A DNA stretch of 64,000 bases, taken from contig CM060888.1 of the NCBI GenBank assembly GCA_030762935.1, positions 118,989,468 through 119,053,467 of the forward strand. The letters are read 5' to 3'. The translations under genes were made by a program, and so were the position numbers. Below, piece after piece: positions 24,755 to 36,304 of this stretch. The first letter of the stretch is position 1. Each line of letters opens with the position of its first letter. This DNA comes from Hymenopus coronatus. Its lineage: Eukaryota; Arthropoda; Insecta; Mantodea; Hymenopodidae. Below the pieces are notes generated by a model, which made no database searches, had not been told where the DNA came from, and saw only the letters and a program-made list of their open reading frames with translations.

Positions 24755-25570
24755 TCTGATGCTTTCCATTCACATGACTTTCTCTACATCTCTGTAACAA
24801 ATTATTATCAATAATCGTATTCTTCTCTCTACTTCATGCTAATTCAGCTAAACATTAGCAGAAACGGTCTTATTACTTGCTTCCTTGTAAGTACGAGAAC
24901 GGAAATAAGTGAATACACTAGGCTATGCCGACAGTAAAATGTTTTAGCATGTGGTTGCTATGGGATTCAAATCCGTTTCTTTGCGTGGCCAGGAGTTGAA
25001 AAGTCAAAAATGCGAAAGGTAAGTATTTTAAAATTAAAACCAAAAAGGAATATCTCGAAAACGGTCAACTTCACGAACATATACGACATAAATTGCATGT
25101 TTTAAGCAGATATATATATGTTTTATGTAATACTCTTTTGTCTATCTCTTACAGTTTATCAGTCATGCAAATTGAGAAAAATTCATCCAAAATGAAAAGC
25201 TTTTCAGAGGCTATTCCCAGAAAATTCAAGACATAGATTTTATTTGTATTGTAAATATCTTGCATATAAGAGATTTTAATCACAAGTGCTAGAGACATCT
25301 TTGAGAAAAAAAACAAACAAACAAAAGGTTCGAAATTTATTCTATGTATAAAAGGTAGTTGGAGTGGGAGAATTTATCTGAAAATCTTCGTGTCGCTTCT
25401 TTGGAAGATGCTGAACTTAAATATCAAGTTTGGTATTTAACGGGCTTTTCGTTTTTGACTACCCACAGACTGACAAGTGTGTTGTTGAGCTATGGGCAGC
25501 ATAGCTCAATGACAAATAGTTGGTTAAACACTAAACTCTGTGTTTAAGTTTAGTATCGTTCAAGACGAGG
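24755..25570 (+). repeat. R1 copy g ending in a fold-back
   Basis: The copy runs in plus orientation from CATTCACATGACTTTC to ACCCACAGACTGAC at about 25470. It is followed immediately by a short minus-orientation R1 piece (25496-25570, GCATAGCTCAATGAC...AAGTTTAGTATCGTTC). The two overlap in content and would fold into a hairpin. Confidence 0.65.
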
Positions 25571-25572
25571 TT

Positions 25573-25660
25573 AATGTATAAATGACAGATATTATAAGTT
25601 GGTATTATACACTCTTTGTATTTCTTTTATTTTATGGTGCTATATTGAGTGACAACGATA
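25573..25660 (+). repeat. Direct repeat, left copy
   Basis: About 80 bp beginning TTAATGTATAAATGA and containing GGTATTATACACTCTTTG recurs in the same orientation at 28065-28145. The pair encloses the BEL/mariner block. They could be decayed terminal repeats of the retroelement or two unrelated copies. Confidence 0.5.
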
Positions 25661-25769
25661 TGGCGAGTTTTATTAACGTCTTAACTAAAGTGGTGCCGAA
25701 ACATGGGAATGGGAGACATCGTCCTTCTTCAAGAAGACTCCATCCCCGGCATACCTGCAGCAGTTAATA

Positions 25770-27051
25770 CGAGGAAGGGTCGAAAAGTAATGCACAATAT
25801 TTTTTTTTCGGACTTGGTATCGCAGCTGGAATGTTGCAAACTTATACAGATAGTTTGAAGTTTTCACTACTAGGTATTTTTTGTTTCATGTGCAGATCTA
25901 GAAAGAGAAGCTTGAACTACACAACAAAGATGGCGCGCATACTACTGTCGTTTGAGTGTGAAGAGCAGAGAAGTGTGGTTCGATATTTGGAGGTCAAATG
26001 GCATAAACCGAGTGAAATTCACAGGAACATGCGTGGCGTGAATGGGTATGATTGTATGGACCATAGCAAAGGCTCCAGATGGTATACATTCTTCCGTGCC
26101 GGTGAACCTTAATGATTCGCCACGCTCCGGAAGGCCGGTAACAACTCCCGCAGAATGTCAGGCGGCAATTTTGAACGACCGGCGTATGTAACTGAAAACC
26201 TTATTGCAACAGTTCAACATTTCCTATAGTGCAGTGTACAATATTGTTCATGTCACGTTGAAAAGTCGTAAAGCAAGTGCTCACTGGGAAACCTAAGAAC
26301 CTGACAGACAACTACAAGTGCCAGCGAATGATGACAAGCTTGCATCACTTAACGCAGTACATCGCAGAAGGGTATGACTTTCTGTAAGGCATCGTCACTG
26401 GTGATGAATCGTGGGCACACCATTACACGCCAGAACAAAAGCAGGCAAGTATGGAGTGGAAACATAGCGGTTCCCCAGTAAAGAAAAAATTCAAAGTGGC
26501 TCAATCTGCTAGGAAAGTGCTTGTGACAGTGTTCTGGGATATGCACGGTGTTTTATTGGTGGACTTTGCTGAACCAAGGCCACTGTGAGACGCTTTGTTG
26601 AAGTTGCGTCATACCCTTCGCGACAAACGCCACTACATTAATACTGACGAAGTCAAACTTCTTCATGACAATGCTTGCCTTCGTGTTGCTGCTGCTATTT
26701 GTTAGAAAATCATAACATTTGGTGGGGAAGTGCTCCAGCATCCACCATACAGTCCGGACTTTGTACCGTCGGACTTTCATCTGTTGTGTCCCATGAAGAA
26801 ATTCTTGGCCGGCCAACGCTTTGCGATAGATGCGGAAATAAAATCAGCAGTCTGCAGATGGCAGAAAAAAAAGGGACTTCTACGAACAGAGCATATTGAA
26901 ACTGGTATCACAATAGGACAAAAGCGTTGAGAACGTTGGTGACTATGTCGAAAAGTAGGCAAATGGTTCATTTGTGATTTTCTTTTTGTTTTTTAATTAT
27001 TGCACTTCTTTGTAAAACAATTGTTGTGCGTTACTTTTCTATCCACCCTTG
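25770..27051 (+). mobile_element. Mariner element, 1282 bp
   Basis: It is flanked by TA at 25768 and 27052. The imperfect inverted ends share GAAAAGTAA-GCACAA (left CGAGGAAGGGTCGAAAAGTA; right, complement, CAAGGGTGGATAGAAAAGTA). The length is that of a complete mariner. Confidence 0.85.
25930..26930 (+). pseudogene. Mariner transposase, stops and frameshifts
   Basis: The frame begins MARILLSFECEEQRSVVRYL (helix-turn-helix region) and shifts after about 40 codons. It continues as NDSPRSGRPVTTPAECQAAI. The three catalytic acidic blocks are visible: TGDESW, LLHDNA and YSPDFVPSD. There are exactly 34 residues between the second and third Asp (the D34D of mariners). Stops occur within the second to third block (TAG at about 26704) and at several earlier points. 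It is inactive but only moderately decayed. It sits next to the BEL remnant. Confidence 0.8.
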
Positions 27052-27052
27052 T

Positions 27053-27151
27053 ACATGGAAGAGATGGGAAAATGTGGAACGGTAAGGTCCTGAGCCCCCT
27101 CCGTCCGGCAAAGAATCACCGTTCGCACCTTCCCATCTCTTCCATGTACTA
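27053..27151. repeat. Inverted repeat beside the mariner
   Basis: TACATGGAAGAGATGGGAA at 27052 is repeated inverted, ending at 27147, with about 33-base arms that become imperfect inward (ACGGT against ACCGT). It begins at the mariner's own TA target and lies in the tail of the BEL remnant. Confidence 0.8.
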
Positions 27152-27990
27152 ATTGCTGCACGAATGCCTTCTTTCACAGTGTTGGGGTTAGTTGCCCTTT
27201 TGGAGGACGTTGTCTTCCACTCCGGGCTTTGGCTGGCATTCTATTGAGTGTTTTACTTCATGGAATGTGCGCAGCTGCAGAAGACACTCCTTCCAGCGTT
27301 TAAGGAAATCTTCTGTAAGTTTTTGTTTGACTCGGAATCCTTCGTGAGCTCCCTTAACATGTTTGGTTTGGTACTGTACGGGATGGTCGTGATTGTTTCG
27401 TCAATCAGGAAGTGAGCCGGTGTAAACGTTTCATTGTCAGTGTCTTGGGTAATAAGTCTCGAGCTCAGGGTGGTTTCAATTTCATATAAAATTGTATTCA
27501 ACCCCTCTTCGTCAATCTGGGAGCGTCCCAGAACCTTCCTTAAGCAGTAATTGGAGTAACCAATCATACTCTCCCAGCATCCTCCCCATCAAGTTGACCG
27601 TGGTGCGATGAACTTCCGGGTAACATTATGGTGTGAAAAATAATTGTGTAGCTCGAGGTCCTGCATTATCTTGTGGAGTTCAGCAAGTCCCGTGTTGGCT
27701 ATAAAAATGTCTTCGCATTGTCAGAATATATAATATGAGGAAGACCTCAACGGCTTATAAACCTTTGCAAGACCATAACAAAAATCAGTGAACATATCAG
27801 ACGACAAACGAAGGTGTAAGGTACGGGTTACACAGCATGTTAATAACAAAATGTATGATTTGTTGATGTAGTGTCCAATTTTGATCTATAGAGGGCTGGC
27901 AAAGTCGATCCCTGTGACCTGACCGCAAATGCCCCTGTAAAGTAAATTTGGTCTTGAGGTAGTGGAGCCCCTACCTCTACCATGCAGATG
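27053..27990 (-). pseudogene. BEL/Pao retroelement integrase remnant
   Basis: On the minus strand the pieces run in the order of a BEL/Pao integrase: a core fragment around SYILLLTCCVTR, then YSDNAK (catalytic Asp), then HNVTRKFIAPRST with a stop where the family has Trp. Next comes GGCWESMIGYSNYCLRKVLG, then NTILYEIETTLSSR and FTPAHFLI, then a decayed C-terminal region. There are at least two frameshifts and one nonsense change. No gag, protease or reverse transcriptase is seen. It is an old genomic copy, not a functional element. Confidence 0.75.
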
Positions 27991-28064
27991 GTGTACTTTC
28001 AACCGATCCATCCAGTTGGTCAGGTCCCTCGAGGTGGACCAGGAAGGGGAGGATGTTGAGGATT

Positions 28065-28145
28065 CTTAATGTATAAATGAAAGTTGAAATTGGTATTATG
28101 CACTCTTTATATTTCCTTTGCTTTATAGTTCTATGTTGAGAGCCA
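28065..28145 (+). repeat. Direct repeat, right copy
   Basis: This is the same-orientation partner of 25573-25660 with small indels (TTAATGTATAAATGA, GGTATTATGCACTC). From 28146 to 28681 nothing is recognised. Confidence 0.5.
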
Positions 28146-28681
28146 CAATAATTCCACACCTTATGGGCAACCAACTTTCCTTGCATTCTCATAAATACTC
28201 CAGACATTTTTAAAGTACAATAAGGTATAATATATCTGCAATATTAGGCTGAACGTTTATAGTAAACTACTGAGATACAGTATCACTATGCGATCAGGTG
28301 CTTATTGTCCTGCTTGTCACCCTGCTAGTTTTGTAACGTGCACCATGGAGACATGTTCGAGTTCGGTTGAAATGTTAAAGATCAATTTATATTAGGTATA
28401 ATATTTCTTATTATATGTTACATGTGATGACTTGATCAGCGCAAATCTGATCAATATTTAGGTACCACAATAATGCAATAGTTAGATGTTTAATAACAAA
28501 GAACAGGCTGAATTCCATTTATTTGAACGAAGAAGTGACCTGGATCTCTAATTGGAGATGATCAAATTTACAACGTGATTGTAACTGCACATGTGAATTC
28601 CTGTAAATTAAAACAAAGTGTGCGGAAGGAGATATCAGTGCTGGACGTGGAGGAATAGGTTACTTTCAGCTTAAGCCAACA

Positions 28682-29163
28682 ACATTTTGGTGCCTATGCT
28701 CAACGATGGGTCGCCCCGGGAGGGAGGGAGGAAGTTAAAGGATACACCGGGCGGCAGGATCCAGAAGCAATGGCACAGCAATGACAGAGTCCCTACAGTT
28801 TCCAGATTGAAGCACCCCGATAATTGGGCAGAAAGACGGGGGACCCGCCTCCATAGGGTCCAACGCTCCCACTCAGGGCAGTCTTCATCCTGGCACACCC
28901 GAAGTGGAGATATTCACTATAAGCATCCATTTTCACTGCCACACCGCACCTAACACAATCGCCGACATTTCCAATCCTGAAAGAAACCAAAGGATGAAAA
29001 CGTCGTGGAAACTACATGAAAGGACAACAAATTCGGGAGATGAAAGAAACCCGCCCCTCCAGCATTCGCCTGGAGAACCCGTCAGGTAGGTAGTCCACGG
29101 GGATCGAACCAGCGACCTCCCGAATGCGGAACACAGACGAAACCACCTGAGCAATCCCGCTCA
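28682..29163 (-). repeat. SINE group G, about 480 bp
   Basis: The minus-strand head has GGGATTGCTCAGGTGGTTTC and box B GGTTCGATCCCCG. A long GC-rich body follows, reaching CGGGGCGACCCATCG. It is the only copy in the window and the longest SINE-like unit. The several overlapping reading frames here are by-products of its GC content. Confidence 0.6.
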
Positions 29164-29307
29164 GTCTGATCTAAGATGGCGGATGACAATGGTGCAATGA
29201 GGCTGCAGCGCTTATCCGTTTCTATTTCAATGTCACCCATGGTGATGACGTAACTGGTGGTCGAAGTGTTGGGAAATTTGCAGGGCTAAGTGAAGGAGAA
29301 GATAAAG

Positions 29308-29475
29308 TGTGGTTGGCTGGAGAGGAACTTTGTTTTGTGCTGTTACACTATCACTAGCACCAACTGAAATAGACGCAGCAGACTGGAGGGAAACTTTGTT
29401 TTACCGTTAGCACTTGTTCCAACCGTATTAGACGTGGGTGGCTGGAGCGAAACTTTGTTATGCATTGCTGCAGTG
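29308..29475 (+). repeat. Degenerate minisatellite, about three units
   Basis: Units of about 60-75 bp share GGCTGGAG-GAAACTTTGTTTT and end near AATAGACG or ATTAGACG. The third unit is partial. From 29476 to 30198 no feature is recognised. Confidence 0.55.
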
Positions 29476-30198
29476 CATCTGTTTTATTATGCAGTGGCTG
29501 GATGCGGATGGGTTTGAATCCTGGTTACTCCTAGAGCAACAGTATTTTGCCACATGGCCTTGGTGTTTACACTGTAAACAGATGGGAACTTCAGAGGAAG
29601 CGCGGAAGGGGAGTTTCTCTTCATCTTATGGTGCAATAAATGTTTGTCGACGAAGACCCAGTATGAGATAATGTTATCAGAGAAACCTGAACATAAGAAG
29701 GAATACCTAGGTGTAGCTATTCTTACTCCAAATAACCACAGTTTGTTTTCTATTACAGAATGCGGGATATTAGGGACACTTTAGAGAGAATTGTCCTTTT
29801 ATTTCGTGTAATTTAAAGTCTAATTGAATTTGTTGTCAAAGGCAATAATGGCGATGGTCCTGAATTTGTTTGTCAGTATATTTGTTGGTGACTTGTTTTA
29901 AATCTTAGAAGCAACTCTTATGATAGAATAGTAACTTTGCATGTTAGTATTTGCACAAAAATGATTGGAGCAGATTCTGTTAAACCAATTACGACAGTAT
30001 TTTCTCTTTTAAGAAATAAAGTATTTTGGGACACTTGTGCATAACTGATGGAAGCTTTAACTGGTCGTTGCATGGTACTTGGTTGTTTCTGTAGGTTGGA
30101 TTCCATTTTAGGTTATTTTGCACTCGAAACCACGTACGATAGAGCAGAAATATAGCAAAAATACTGAGCTTGATTTAGTTTTTTATTATTTTTTTTTT

Positions 30199-30390
30199 TG
30201 GACGCTCTTTATCTGCTTTGGTTCTTAGCGCACCATTACATATGGGCATGAAAGATCGCTTAATATGATCAGGGGTCTGTTTAACAGGCTAGAGGTTCTT
30301 TTACGCGCCGTAAATCTACGTCAAAGTACCAATGACTTCAGTTCCCTTCCGAAGGAACCCATACTAAGGATTTTTTCGTCCGAAAAAATT
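30199..30390 (-). repeat. SINE group A, head missing
   Basis: The minus strand contains TTTTTTCGGACG, GGTTCCTTCGGAAGGGAA, GTAGATTTACGGCGCGTAAA and the ACTA-rich tail region. It is truncated at its tRNA end. Confidence 0.65.
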
Positions 30391-30589
30391 GTTGTTTTCT
30401 TAATATGACAGAATTTTCTGTAGAACAAAATCACTGTTATGTTTAATATTGTGAAACAAAAGACGAGCTATGATGATTCAAGCATTCCTTTTAAAAATAT
30501 TCAATGATGCTGTACAGCATGAATGGATAAATTGGATTTGTTATACTCACGCAACTTTCTTTCAATATTCTACAAAAAACTGGTCTTGC

Positions 30590-30706
30590 AAAAGTTGTTT
30601 TTCTATTTAATTCATGCTAATTTAGATAAACTTTAACAAAAATGACTTTATTTATACTTAATTTTTGTGCGATAGATAAGTATAACAACAAAATTAAATT
30701 CTTATC

Positions 30707-30737
<31 letters not shown>

Positions 30738-31060
30738 GTAATTTATAACTTCTAATTACGGAATAAAACACACTTATTTTCTTAATAACACATACAAATT
30801 TCTGGAGAACTAAATCATTGTTACATATTATATTGGCATAAACAAAAGACGGTCTATGATAATATATGACTTCAATACAATTCATTCTCTTACACCAGGT
30901 ACATATTGCGTATAGAGAAAGTAATAAAAAAGTAAAAACATAATGTAATAAATAATTAAAAGCCAAAGAATACATTAGACTAAAGCAATAGTCAAATTTT
31001 TTAATAACTGCGCACTATGTGACCCTCAAACTCGAGACCATTACCTGCTTTTCAGTTATC
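30590..31060 (+). repeat. Scattered R1 fragments and (AAT)n tract
   Basis: Short family pieces occur in order: TTCATGCTAATTTAGATAAAC (30600), the terminus GCGTATAGAGAAAGTAA (30910), and ACATTAGACTAAAGCAATAG (30975). An (AAT)10-like run is at 30707-30735. Confidence 0.45.
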
Positions 31061-31204
31061 TGATGACTGAATTGGTTATTTAGTTAATAAAGAGTTTCAA
31101 TTATGATTGGTATAAATCTGAATATTGCCCATACAATATTCCAGGACGATTAAATCAAAAGGTTGCTCGATTGTGTTAACAGGCACGCCAGTGCGCTCGC
31201 GATA

Positions 31205-31395
31205 TCCACACACGCACGAGCACGCACACGCACACGCACACACACACACACACGGAACCCACATAAACGAATCTTTTTCTAAAAATTGTTTTTGTTCTTC
31301 TTTTTTATTCAAGGGGCTTCAAAATTTCGAGCTTATATTTTTTAATGAAATACAATACAACCGCTCCTACGCATACGTAGTAGAAAAAGTAAACA
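31205..31395 (+). repeat. R1 3' end with expanded CA tract
   Basis: The CA-rich segment has grown to about 50 bp (CACGCACACGCACACACAC). It is followed by the family's CTTTTTCTAAAAATTG block and a degenerate terminus TAGTAGAAAAAGTAAA. Confidence 0.65.
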
Positions 31396-31909
31396 GCTTT
31401 ATAACAAGCTAGTATAATAAGTTATCTCTGGCAAGATAAACTTATAATAAATCTTCCTTCCAATGATATGAACATTACTTCATTGCCAGCACATCTGAAA
31501 AAAAATGCTTAACAATTCTATGAGTTTTATTTGAGTGAAACAGAGGTATAATATGGGCTGATTTTGTGCAGAAGTACCGTGCTACACTAGTGAGGCGTCC
31601 CAGCGCGCTCAATTTTGTGCCAAACAAGCATGCAGTGGGTAAACAGAAGACAGCAGGCATTGTCTCTCCTTCTTGTATAGTGCGTCGTGTGTTGGTTTAT
31701 AATAACGGGAACAGAAAGCAACGCATGCAATCGATTAGAAATTTATGCTTGCCTAGGAGGAACCTTTATAATTTATAGAAAGCTGCGGAATAAATGTTTA
31801 GTTTGCAGACTTAGAAAATTCTATTTGCAGCGTTATTATACAATCCATGCAAATGAGTACGATAAATGAAAAACGTCTCCTTCAAGTGTATTCGATATCA
31901 ATTACTTAC

Positions 31910-31970
31910 CAACCACATTTTCAGTGCTATAAATTTGAAAGATTTTTATTGGAAATAAATTCTCATACTG
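31910..31970 (-). CDS. Exon iv: end of the first FN3-like domain
   Basis: The 61-nt exon has acceptor TATTGACAG at 31971-31979 behind a T-rich tract and a strong donor GTTG|GTAAGTAA (intron bases 31904-31909). From the phase-0 start CAG it reads 20 open codons: QYENLFPIKIFQIYSTENVV. It then leaves one base, giving a phase-1 exit. This exactly supplies the phase needed between exons iii and v, and no other frame does. The peptide fits strands F and G of a fibronectin-type domain (FPIKIFQIYSTE). A NAGNAG acceptor (CAGCAG) could give a one-codon splice variant. The following intron is 7.6 kb and the preceding one about 26 kb. Confidence 0.45.
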
Positions 31971-32639
31971 CTGTCAATACAATAGATTAAAAAGTATTAA
32001 CCAAATTAAGGCGCTATGTGTTACTATTTTAATACTATGTTATTTTAGTAATCATAATTGTCATTATTTTTACAGTTTATGTTACAGCTACCAAAACCCT
32101 CCAAATCTATTGATATGAATATGTTTATATACGAAGTATAAATACTAGTGTAAGAGATAAAATAGAGCGATTGTTCTACCAATCTGAACCTACAATAGGT
32201 ATATTAACCTATGAAAGGTGGATTACTATTTTAAATTAAAATGAGGGAATTATCTGTTCTCGCTTTTCGCGCGGTGTACAGTAGGCGATATCCAGGAGTA
32301 TCGAGCAAATGTGCTCTCTTTGCTTTACTCAAAAATTAATGAGCCTTGCACTAATGCTTTATTCTATTTACATATCTAAGAGCAATATGTTATCGGCATC
32401 AGACGAATAAAATAAAATGACCGAAATGGTGGGCGGCGGGGCTACAGCGGATTATCAAAGATTGGTTTAAACGATATTTGGCAAAGGGGTAACGAAAATA
32501 GATATAATATCGTGAATAAAGTAAAAAAGAGGACTGTTAAATATAAACAGGCAGGATGTAGAAGATCTGAATGTAGAAAAAAATCGTCACTGGAGCTAGA
32601 AAATGAAATAAAAATTGCTCGTTACATGGGTACGCGTTT

Positions 32640-32960
32640 CAGCGGGTCATTCGTATGAAAATGGTACAGCAGCATTCGCGTAAGAGCTATACCAGACAGT
32701 TGAAGAATTGAAGCAAGCTGTTAGGGAGGCATTCAAGGAAATCACACTGCCTATGAATTGGAACATTTCATGCAGCATCTGGCGCCACACATTTGGTGCC
32801 GCGAGAATGGTGCCCATACTGATGTTCTGAATCCCGAAACAAGCCGGAACTTAAAGTATCAACCTTTGTCACACATCTGTTATGTTTGAAATAAATAAAT
32901 ACCCAGCATGACCTAAAAAGAGGGGAGTGACAGGACTTTTGGTTCATACTGTGTAAAATT
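32640..32960 (+). pseudogene. Tc1/mariner-like transposase C-terminus
   Basis: Two frames give TVEELKQAVREAFKEIT and then, after a shift, MQHLAPHIWCRENGAHTDVL. This resembles the end of DDE transposases (helix, then a CxENGGH-like motif and stop). A possible terminal repeat, GTGACAGGACTTTTGGTTC, follows at about 32926. The 5' part is not seen. Confidence 0.4.
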
Positions 32961-33059
32961 TACTTGGCATCATGAGAAACAATTGAATAGCGACAGCACT
33001 TAAACTGAAGTATTGAATATTTCAAACAAAAAACTACAGACAAATAGAAAGAAGTTGTT

Positions 33060-33440
33060 TTTGCACAAAAATGGATTTAAAATTAATATGATATTTTAAA
33101 GGATTTCACTCACACAAATGCTTTTCAAATGTAGTGAACTTCGTACACTATTTTCAGAAAATTCAAAATACACACTTCATTTGCCATGTAATTATCTTAA
33201 ATATATGGTATTTATTACAAATCGTTTGAGTGTTTATGAGAAAATTGAGGAAATGACCACGTAAATAGTTTGCGGTGAGCATTTTCTTGAACATATTTGT
33301 GTCTCAGCTTATGAATACACTGAAACTAATACTAATTTTAGTATTTATTGGAAATTTCGTTTTTTTTTGGATTTTGCTGTTTGCAGACACAAACACGATC
33401 GCACGAACGGACCATTTTCTAAATATGTATTATATATTAA
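33060..33440 (+). repeat. R1 copy i, middle part, diverged
   Basis: It matches the family from the TTCAGAAAATTCA block through TTTTGAGAAAATTG to the ACACAAACACGATCGCACG segment. Both termini are lost. An (ATA)n tract follows at 33675-33708. Confidence 0.55.
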
Positions 33441-33844
33441 GGGTACCAAAGCATTAAAATCGGTGAAACATTAGTATAAAATGTTGGTAGAATGTAATAT
33501 ATTTTCTACTTATTAGGTGAATAGTAGAGAAACTAAAAGGAGATCATACTTTGGATTAATTTAAACAAATGCGTAATATTGAAATAATATGGAAGTACAA
33601 AACCAAAAGCTAAAAGAAATCCTCTAAAGAATGTTAAATGGTTATTACGAAAAAGTAATAGATGCCTGTTCTGAATAATAATAATAATAATAATAATAGT
33701 AATAATAAATTTCTTTAACTAACACAAAACGTATTCAATATAAATATAACTTTCAGAACTTTGGATCATACATGATGAAGTGTTAATTTCTACAATGAAA
33801 TAATTCTTATTTATAGTTACCATTTTGGTTCCGCTAAGCATAAT

Positions 33845-33985
33845 AAGAAATTTTTTTGTTTTTTGTTTTTATTGTTTCATTTGTCTCTGTGGGGATAGGG
33901 AATAATTAAATGGTTCAAAGCAAATCACCGCCCTAGCCGAGAACCGAGCCCAGGGCCTTCTCTGACTAGTCAACCATGAATGCAG
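33845..33985 (-). repeat. SINE group D, short form
   Basis: The minus strand shows GGTTCTCGGCTAGGGCGG, then ATTATTCCCTATCCCCACAGAG and an ACAAATGAAACAATA tail. These are the same parts as in 34181-34452 with the middle deleted. Confidence 0.6.
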
Positions 33986-34026
33986 TCACGTTCAATGTTG
34001 TTTTAAATAGCACTGCATTTCATAAA

Positions 34027-35152
34027 AATCTGACATGTTCCATTCACATGCCTTTCTCTACATCTCTGTAACAAATTATTGTTAAAAAGCTTATTCTTTT
34101 ATCTATGTAATTTACGCTAATCGAGATAAACATTAGCAGAAATGCTTTCTTGTAAGTAGAAGGGAATCAGGACACCAGCCGAGCTGACTTCTCACCCGGA
34201 GGTCTCGGGTTCGATTCCCGGCTGGGGCGGGGAATTTTTCTTTAACCAGATTTATTCCCTATCCCCCACAGAGTCTGGAAATATGAATGTGAGAGTGAAT
34301 GTGCGTGTGCATTAGTAATATAATAATGATTAACCTAATGTTCTAACCTACAGTAATACGAGTTGTTTCACAAGTCAAAGCCCCCGATATGACCATTGAA
34401 GTTAAAGGGGGCTATACAAATGAAACAATATTTAAAAAAAAAAAAAAAAAAAACACCAGCCTGAAACGATAGTCAAATCTTTTAAAAAGTGGTCCATGTC
34501 TGATGAAATCCGTTTCTTTATATTGCCAAGAGGTGACAAATTCCTGTGTGTGTGTGAAAAGTTTAAGTATTTTAAAACTGAAATGATTATAAGGCATTTC
34601 TCAAAAAAGGTCAACTGCATGAAAAAAAAAAAAAGAGGTATACCACATAAATTATGAGTTTCAAGAGATCTATATATTTTGTGTAATAAGTTTTTGTTTA
34701 TCTGTTACTAGTTACTAGTTAAGCAAAATTTAGCAAAATTCATCCAGAAAAAAGAAGTCTTCAGAGGCTGTCCCCAGAAAATCAAAGATATATATTTTAT
34801 TTGCCATGTAAATGTCTTTAATATACGTTATTTTAATCAAAATCGTTTTGAGAAAATTAAAAATGTTCCATGTAAAGATTAGTTTAGGTAGGGGGGATCT
34901 TCCTCAAAATCTTCATATGGCATCCTTAGAAGACACTAAACTTATATACTAATTTTGGTACTTGACCGACTTTTCGTTTTTGAGTTATCGGTGTTCACAG
35001 GCACACTGACACACGAACACAGGAGCTTTTTCTAACATTTTTTTTATACAGAAGGTCCTAAAACGTGTTTTCCCGGCGAAATCTCGGTATTGAATCTTTG
35101 GGTGAAATGCAATACCTTCTCTGTACATAGTACGTGTTGAGAAAGTAAACAT
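34027..35152 (+). repeat. R1 copy j, split by a SINE
   Basis: It begins TTCCATTCACATGCCTTTC and ends GTGTTGAGAAAGTAAAC. The SINE at 34181-34452 interrupts it inside the GGAATACACTAGAC-type segment of the family. Confidence 0.8.
34181..34452 (+). repeat. SINE group D inserted in R1
   Basis: It is flanked by a perfect 9-bp duplication, ACACCAGCC (34172-34180 and 34453-34461). It has box B GGTTCGATTCCC, the CCACAGAGTCTGGA body block and a poly(A) tail of about 20. The A-box half of the head is missing. Confidence 0.85.
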
Positions 35153-35244
35153 TAGTAGCAAAATGTTTAACTTTTTAATTTTTTTTGAAACAACATGTAC
35201 ATTAAATATATGCGTAAGCTTTCACGGCCGGTGTCCATAGTTTT

Positions 35245-35460
35245 AAAGTTTAAAATTTTCGGGCTGTTATGCCGTGGTCTGTAGGTTAAAATATGTTTAG
35301 GTAAACTATTTCTACCTAACGTTTCGTCCCTGTCTGTGAGGGACATCTTCAGCGACGTGAACACACAGACAGGGACGAAAAGTTAGGTAGAAATATTTTA
35401 ACTAAACATATTTTAACATACAGACCACGGCATAACAGCCCGAAAATTTTAAATTTTAAA
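35245..35460. repeat. Fold-back element with hammerhead-like hairpin
   Basis: Arms of about 95 bp (CGGGCTGTTATGCCGTGGTC ... TACCTAACG and the inverse) surround a 23-base centre. On the minus strand the centre and one arm form CTGAAGA-N-stem-GAAAC: CTGAAGA at 35352-35346, stem GTCCCT/AGGGAC, GAAACGTT ending at about 35318. The outer left flank includes AGCTTTCACGGCCGGTG. The same architecture is at 52261-52407. It may be a terminal repeat of a Penelope-like element. Confidence 0.55.
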
Positions 35461-36304
35461 GCATGTACATTGTTTATGCCATGCCATTTTGGAAACAAAA
35501 TATAAAATTATGTCTTCAAATGTTGCGGTTAAATTACAGAAATAGAATGATATTAGGCAGGTGCATTGCCAACTTTCGTATTTTAATAATAATAATAATA
35601 ATATTAGTTTCAGTAGTTTAAATTTTAAGGTTATTTGAAAATAAATTATATTATTGATTTATTCCGTCAGAAGTAATGCATGAAATTAAAAATAAATATG
35701 AATATTAGCTTTAACATTTACCATACTTAAAGTTTTCATGCAGTATGTTTAAAAACATATACCTACTCTTTTCTCGGCATAAAAATAAAAAAAGCTTACA
35801 ACAAGAAAACTGCAGTTAGCTTTCACGGTTTGGCTGTTCTACTATACTGAACACAGCCAAGCGTACCTGTTAATTAATGTCCATGAGCAAAAAGAGGAAG
35901 AAATGCAATTTACGGCATTAATAGACACGCCATTCAAGAGGTTAATGGCTCTGTTATAGAGATGTTATACTTCGCTTGCATTAGGCAGCAAACTCTGTCT
36001 TAAGGTATTGCTGCAACAGACGTGCATAATTAATTTTCTTGTGCACCAAGAGGGAAAATACATTGAACAAAGAAGTAAATTACTCTCTTTGGGGCATTGT
36101 ACTTAATCCATTACTTAACTGAAGCGTTTCGAAAAACGTTTCTCATTATAATAATCATTAGCAATTCATTTCCTTTAACATAAGTTTTGTATTTGCATAT
36201 GTCTGATGGAAGGCATATGTATTGTATATGTGAAGCCTAATTCAATGTCAAATTAATTTGGGAGAAGCAGCTTTCTCGACATTGTATCGAGTTCTAATTT
36301 GGAC

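Noticed and set aside
28687..29089. Several overlapping frames on both strands
   Set aside because: They all fall in a single GC-rich SINE-like unit with a tRNA head and follow no splice or codon pattern.
31125..31412. Frame with a His/Thr/Ala repeat
   Set aside because: It reads through the expanded CA tract of an R1 copy.
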